From Ochromonadaceae sp. CCMP2298 (lineage: Eukaryota > Sar > Synurophyceae > Ochromonadales > Ochromonadaceae): a DNA stretch of 10,611 nt. The notes beneath the pieces were generated by a model. The model was given only the letters and a program-made list of their open reading frames with translations, did not search any database and was not told the DNA's origin. Of this stretch, positions 7,864-10,611 are shown piece by piece. The stretch's first letter is position 1, and every line of letters begins with the position of its first letter. Both the position numbers and the translations under genes were made by a program. Location of the stretch: positions 1 to 10,611 of the forward strand of contig MU634717.1 in the NCBI GenBank assembly GCA_026770595.1, read 5' to 3'.

Positions 7864-8443
7864 GGCGCCCACGGCTGCCTCTGCTTTGGTAGATGTTAGC
7901 GAGCAAGTAGCACCCGCCTATGCCTCTGCCCCTATCCCTGCCCCTGCCCCTAAACATATCGCTGACCCCCCCAGCGCCCCGCCCAGCGAGAGGGATGCGA
8001 ATCTTACTGCAAAGGAGCGCCTGCTACTGCGCATGTCCTCCAAGTCTGGCCCAACACTGGGACTTGAGGAGAGCTCAGCCACAACCAATACCAGTGTGTC
8101 TGACGCACCCAATACTTATTACACGCATAATGTGCCTACTGCCACTGCTCCTATTACGTCTACTACGCCTCTGTCAGCCCAGGCCCAGGCCCAGACCCCG
8201 CAGACTCTGCCAGTTACTCAGATGGAACAGGGCTCTGTGGCCTATATACGAACACCAGCAGCAGCAGCACCAGCAGCACCACTAGCAGTAGCACCACCAC
8301 CAGCAGCACCAGCATCGGCAGCAGCACCAGCACCGGCAGCAGCACCAGCAGCCACAGATGACGATTCCAAGGTGGGCGACAAGGTCACTGCGAAGATGCG
8401 GCTGCTGGCGAGAATGGCGAAGAACAAAACACCCATATCATAA
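3732..8443 (+). CDS. Large leucine-rich-repeat protein, five exons, Pro/Ala-rich tail
   Basis: Exons 3732..3911, 4122..4202, 4420..4605, 4834..6198 and 6272..8443 join in frame to 1327 residues; all four introns are GT-AG and phase 0. Residues about 46-115 hold RNI-type repeats (LDLSHCGLDD; LDLSGNSLTNE; KIDLDD). Residues 150-495 are mostly low-complexity, Ser/Pro/Gly-rich. About 497-660 form SDS22-like repeats with LxLxxN cores (LLLRHNRI, LDLANNHI, LDLSHNRI, LNLADNKI, LDLSHNLI, VDLTGN), closed by an LRR cap (WRVALRSVLPHLDQVNG). Then come a charged helical, possibly coiled-coil stretch (about 712-780), an Ala/Leu/Glu-rich helical region (about 826-960), an acidic segment, a (Pro-Ala)n tract (about 1099-1141) and a tail with a repeated TAKxRLLxRM motif. 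There is no signal peptide, membrane segment or kinase domain, so a cytosolic scaffold is the likeliest role. I cannot name an orthologue. ATG 3732 is the first in frame and has A at -3; an upstream exon is possible. Confidence 0.8.
3912..4121 (+). other. Intron 1 of LRR gene
   Basis: Phase-0 intron, 210 bp: GTAAGTGAG donor and TTGTAG acceptor, with CTTAAC about 25 bp before the acceptor as a candidate branch site. It is very pyrimidine-rich, and CTGCTCCCTTATTCC occurs twice within it (around 4038 and 4078). It joins LDLSHCGLDDSL to AKLLIEVLAM, restoring a continuous leucine-rich repeat, which supports the splice. Confidence 0.8.
4203..4419 (+). other. Intron 2 of LRR gene
   Basis: Phase-0 intron, 217 bp: GTACGA donor, CCGCAG acceptor, CTAAC branch-site candidate at 4378..4382. 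The body contains a CTGCCCCCT-type minisatellite (about 4318..4349) within a long C/T-rich run. Exon 2 upstream is 81 bp, 27 codons, close to one RNI repeat. Confidence 0.78.
4606..4833 (+). other. Intron 3 of LRR gene
   Basis: Phase-0 intron, 228 bp: GTAAGC donor, TTCACAG acceptor. The 3' half holds two tandem arrays: CTGTCTGCTATTC-like units (about 4747..4790) and CTATCCC heptamers (4803..4823, then a degenerate unit). The branch site is uncertain; CTGAC words lie about 95 bp upstream of the acceptor. Exon 3 before it (4420..4605) ends with a Thr/Ser/Pro stretch unlike the flanking LRRs, so a shorter exon 3 is possible. Confidence 0.68.
4803..4828 (+). repeat. CTATCCC heptamer tandem array in intron 3
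   Basis: Three exact copies of CTATCCC (4803..4809, 4810..4816, 4817..4823) are followed by a degenerate fourth (CTATTCA). The array sits directly before the acceptor and acts as its polypyrimidine tract. The unit resembles telomeric heptamers in form, but three copies inside an intron argue only for local slippage. Confidence 0.8.
6199..6271 (+). other. Intron 4 of LRR gene
   Basis: Short phase-0 intron of 73 bp: GTACAC donor, CTGCAG acceptor, TTTAAC or ATAAC as branch-site candidates. Without splicing the frame stops at 6213 (TAA inside the intron). Splicing joins LNLADNK to IKNFHALP, rebuilding the LxLxxNxI consensus exactly, which strongly supports it. Confidence 0.88.
7784..7867 (+). 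repeat. 12-bp coding minisatellite (Ala-Pro repeat)
   Basis: Seven consecutive 12-bp units of GCTCCTGCGCCT lie in frame, each encoding Ala-Pro-Ala-Pro. The fourth unit is GCTCCTGCACCC and the last ends GCGGCG. The near-identical units point to recent expansion. The array forms most of the (Pro-Ala)n tract of the LRR protein and should be length-variable. Confidence 0.9.
8253..8350 (+). repeat. CAG/CAC-type trinucleotide low-complexity tract
   Basis: Imperfect runs of AGCAGC and CACCAG triplets encode Ala/Pro (residues about 1265-1298) in the LRR protein tail. They use GCA and CCA codons, unlike the GCT/GCG/CCT of the Pro-Ala array at 7784, so the two tracts arose independently. Confidence 0.8.
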
Positions 8444-8483
8444 TATTGAATTGAGCGGTTTCCCGATGAAAGTATTATGGTAA

Positions 8484-8527
8484 AGATGTGCAAGTATTAT
8501 GTTACTGTACTAAATTTATCTTTTAAA
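8484..8527 (+). repeat. Solo copy of the foldback-element arm
   Basis: AGATGTGCAA (8484..8493), GTTACTGTACT (8501..8511) and ATCTTTTAAA (8518..8527) repeat, in the same order, the three blocks of the right arm at 860..907 (blocks 860..869, 886..896, 898..907). The linkers differ. It starts 41 bp after the LRR stop codon. It could be a remnant of a foldback element or a shared 3'-end signal. Confidence 0.65.
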
Positions 8528-8531
8528 TGTA

Positions 8532-8537
8532 AATAAA
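8532..8537 (+). terminator. Candidate poly(A) signal of LRR gene
   Basis: AATAAA lies 89 bp after the stop codon in an AT-rich stretch, directly after the repeat arm. This position suits 3'-end formation, but which signal this organism uses is unknown. Confidence 0.4.
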
Positions 8538-9294
8538 ATAACGTCGATATTTATTATATATTAAAATTTCTCTCATTTAGGCGCTTTTAGGTGTTGGAAA
8601 TTAATCCTTTTCCTCTTGCCGAAACTTTTTATAGTAACTGTGTACATTCATGAGTTAGCTTCTTTTTATATTCTGTGTATGTTTGTTTTTTGTATATATA
8701 ATCTCAGGCGAGACCTCTTCACACAGAGTTATTTATTCTCCCCATGGGACGTGCGGTAGCACACTAGATCAGATCCTCGCCCACAACCTGGCTCCTTCAA
8801 ATGCCCCTATGTCAAACACATAACACGAGAACGATGACCAGTACGAGTAGTCGCGTACTGCGTTGGTGCCTTTATCACCAGCCACAATTTCAAGAAGAAA
8901 AGGCTACATTCTAGTCACTTCTGAGTCAGCTACTCGTTACTGATCGAACCTATCTAGGAGCGTGATGGCCCAGATGAAGAGCGGCGGTGTGTCGACTCCA
9001 CAACCCCAAAATAGTTGAAAGGGTCTAACAGGTCGAAGGATTCCCAGTCGCACATTTATAACACGCGTGTATCTCGATCACTGGCGGTGCTACAGTGTTG
9101 ACGACTCTGGACTGTCAGCAGTTCTGGATCAGTACTGGACTGCCCGTGATGAAATATTTTGAGCACGTGACTATATTTCGAATACATGAAAAAAGCAGAG
9201 GCATAGCTTGCTGTATGTCAAAAGAAACGATAAAAGATTGTCCTTAGCAAGACCAGAAGGCATTCTATACTACAGCACTGGCACAGGGCATATG

Positions 9295-10179
9295 CTATGT
9301 ACCCTTAGCGGCTTGTGTCAGTTGCGCGCTGTCACTGGAGGACAGGTCTCCGTCCAGCAGGGCGCTCCTCTGATGCCTCTGCGCCTGTTTGACGTCCACT
9401 ACTATCACCACTAGTAGCAGTACAGGTATAAGAATTGCCCAAAAGCTGATGCCCACTGTGAAGGCCAGGGAGGCCCCTATAGCCCCGCCCGTAAAAGCCA
9501 GAATGTTGAAAAACCCACCCAAGAACTTGTCCCGTTGGGTTATATACTTAGAGCGCACACTTTCATCATACCCCTGCGGCTTCCTGTCCTCCCCGTACAG
9601 CGCGGCGGCGGGGTAAGATGTGTAGGTGGATGCGAGGTAGTAGAGCAGTGCGTTAGCGCTCGCAGTGGCTGTTTTCACGATCGTCATCGTCATGACCGTG
9701 GTGCTAGGGCAGCCGTCGATCGACTCAGTCACCGCCCCGTTGTGCGTGCCCATCGCAAAGCCCAGCAGAGAAGAGGTCAAGATGGTCTGCCAGCAGACCA
9801 GACGCGGGAAGCCCGCACCTGCGTACTCGATAGAGACACCAACCAGCATCGCCACCAGCAGACACAAGATCTCTAGGCCGAATAGGGAGGTAGCCGACTC
9901 CCACTTGTTATACATAAACCGGAGGCGCAACCGCACGGCCAGCAGGGTGGACAGGAAGGCGCCCAGACCGAAGGATAGGCACACCAGGGCGCGCACAGTT
10001 ATTTCATTGGAACCATCAAAAATATTCGTGGCGGCCACTACTAAGTTTCCTGTGATGGAGGACGTGAACAGCTCGTGCAGCTTGATGTAGCCCGTGCAGT
10101 CGATGTATCCGCCGATGAAGCACAGCGCCAGGACCACCTGATCGGTGGAGAACGTGCTGAAGAGATCCCCACGATTCAT
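9295..10179 (-). CDS. DUF1275 / YoaK-family membrane protein
   Basis: Predicted integral membrane protein of 294 residues in the DUF1275 (YoaK-like) family, common in bacteria and found in some fungi and protists; its biochemical role is not established. Family features visible: an N-terminal segment with F21-IGGYID27, then the conserved T39-SSITGN45; AMGTHNGAV (142-150), matching the family's AMG-x-QN-type motif, with His where Gln is usual; and STTVMTMTI (159-167). Hydrophobic segments lie near 15-34, 62-82, 97-118, 127-147, 160-182, 222-243 and 244-262. A hydrophilic loop (about 189-220) and a Ser/Gln-rich tail are additions relative to compact bacterial members. The start at 10179 has G at -3 and puts the first motif at the usual distance from the N terminus. 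The gene is intronless, which with the largely bacterial family leaves old horizontal transfer possible but unproven. Confidence 0.88.
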   Translation of the reverse strand: MNRGDLFSTFSTDQVVLALCFIGGYIDCTGYIKLHELFTSSITGNLVVAATNIFDGSNEITVRALVCLSFGLGAFLSTLLAVRLRLRFMYNKWESATSLFGLEILCLLVAMLVGVSIEYAGAGFPRLVCWQTILTSSLLGFAMGTHNGAVTESIDGCPSTTVMTMTIVKTATASANALLYYLASTYTSYPAAALYGEDRKPQGYDESVRSKYITQRDKFLGGFFNILAFTGGAIGASLAFTVGISFWAILIPVLLLVVIVVDVKQAQRHQRSALLDGDLSSSDSAQLTQAAKGT

Positions 10180-10205
10180 TTCCTTCTCTCACAGCTGCTG
10201 CTCTG

Positions 10206-10230
10206 ACTGCTCGGACTGCTCGGACTGCTC
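10206..10230 (-). repeat. 9-bp tandem repeat in DUF1275 5' region
   Basis: ACTGCTCGG on the plus strand repeats at 10206..10214 and 10215..10223 with a partial third copy to 10230. Looser CTGCT/ACTGC words continue to about 10310. It lies 27 bp upstream of the DUF1275 start and is probably 5'UTR. It looks like replication slippage. Confidence 0.7.
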
Positions 10231-10323
10231 TTGCTCTTCTGCTTTGACCGCTTTGCTGCCCTGACTGCTCTGCTGCCCTGTCCTGTACCGCCTTCTTACT
10301 GCTGTGCTGCCACAGCTCTGAAG

Positions 10324-10342
10324 TTGGGGAAGATCTATCCCC
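10324..10342 (-). promoter_or_regulatory. 19-bp motif shared with LRR gene upstream region
   Basis: On the minus strand this reads GGGGATAGATCTTCCCCAA, identical to 3338..3356. It lies 145-163 bp upstream of the DUF1275 start codon, in the same orientation relative to its gene as the first copy. CTAGGAACCC (10353..10362) and CCATTGGG (minus strand, 10360..10367) flank it closely. Confidence 0.5.
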
Positions 10343-10547
10343 TTCTAGGAGGCTAGGAACCCAATGGATGTGGGAAGACTCCGACTCCACCTTTGCCAAA
10401 ACCCAAGATCTCAAATTGGCAGCAGCAGATGGCAATAAAAATATCCAAAACCCATTCCAGTGGCCTGCCAATTTAAGATTTTAACTCTGGGGGGAGCAAT
10501 ACGTTACGCATTCGCTGCTGCAACAGCCATCAATACCCCATCGATAC

Positions 10548-10582
10548 GTCCAATGTTCGTCCAATGTTCGTCCAATATGTTC
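10548..10582 (+). repeat. 11-bp tandem repeat GTCCAATGTTC, three copies
   Basis: GTCCAATGTTC occurs at 10548..10558 and 10559..10569, then with a 2-bp insertion (GTCCAATATGTTC) at 10570..10582. Each unit contains CCAAT, so the array is three evenly spaced CCAAT boxes about 370-400 bp upstream of the DUF1275 start. TTCGAA and TTTCGAAA words follow directly. Confidence 0.8.
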
Positions 10583-10611
10583 GAAGCCTTCATTTCGAAA
10601 CGAAGTGAGAC

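Larger units (their letters stand above)
8444..9294. other. Convergent 3' intergenic region
   Basis: The LRR gene (plus) and the DUF1275 gene (minus) converge on this AT-rich 851-bp stretch, which must hold both 3' ends. It contains the solo repeat arm (8484..8527), an AATAAA at 8532..8537, a small inverted repeat CAGTACG/CGTACTG (8839..8845, 8854..8860) and a CACGTG at 9164..9169. For the minus-strand gene the nearest AATAAA (plus TTTATT, 8732..8737) is 558 bp past its stop, so its end is unresolved. I see no gene, tRNA or other RNA here. Confidence 0.65.
10180..10611. other. Upstream region of DUF1275 gene
   Basis: The spacer runs to the window edge. It holds the 9-bp repeat at 10206..10230, the shared motif at 10324..10342 and an 11-bp tandem repeat at 10548..10582. 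A minus-strand open frame across 10016..10471 overlaps the DUF1275 gene out of frame, is Arg/Ala/Val-repetitive from the slippage repeats, and is not called. No further gene is supported. Confidence 0.6.

Noticed and set aside
10016-10471. 151-codon minus-strand frame upstream of and overlapping the DUF1275 gene
   Set aside because: It is out of frame with the clear DUF1275 coding sequence and its Arg-Ala-Val repeats come from the 9-bp tandem repeat.
1-10611. CRISPR array, tRNA or rRNA genes, bacterial operon signals
   Set aside because: No spaced identical repeats of suitable size, no cloverleaf or conserved rRNA words seen, and spliced genes argue against a prokaryote.

Overview
The window is nuclear DNA of a unicellular eukaryote that I cannot place in a lineage from sequence alone. 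Evidence for a eukaryote: a long gene broken by four GT-AG introns with pyrimidine-rich 3' ends and candidate branch sites, long AT-rich intergenic stretches, A-rich Kozak-like start contexts, no Shine-Dalgarno spacing, and long proline/alanine low-complexity protein regions. Coding DNA is GC-rich and the spacers are clearly AT-richer.

Layout, left to right. (1) 11..220, minus strand: first coding exon of an unrecognised protein, running off the left edge after a consensus splice donor. (2) 221..1392: divergent spacer between that gene and the next, full of inverted repeats, including a foldback MITE-like element of about 200 bp (709..908) and a perfect 12-bp hairpin (345..371). (3) 1393..2856, plus: intronless, apparently complete 12-TM major facilitator superfamily transporter of the drug:H+ antiporter-like type. 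(4) 2857..3731: spacer with a perfect 20-bp palindrome and a 19-bp motif that recurs upstream of the last gene. (5) 3732..8443, plus: five-exon gene for a leucine-rich-repeat protein of about 1327 residues, with RNI-like repeats at the N terminus, SDS22-like repeats plus an LRR cap in the middle, and a disordered Pro/Ala-rich tail carrying a repeated short basic motif. (6) 8444..9294: convergent 3' spacer that holds a third copy of the foldback-element arm. (7) 9295..10179, minus: intronless DUF1275/YoaK-family membrane protein. (8) 10180..10611: its upstream region with short tandem repeats.

Two genes encode multi-pass membrane proteins and one a large scaffold-like LRR protein; nothing shows a shared pathway. 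The most unusual material is non-coding: a three-block sequence (AGATGTGCAA / GTTAC-GTAC / ATCTTTTAAA) present three times, and the 19-bp block GGGGATAGATCTTCCCCAA, which lies in the same sense orientation upstream of two different genes. All gene models are from reading alone; no transcript or database evidence was available.
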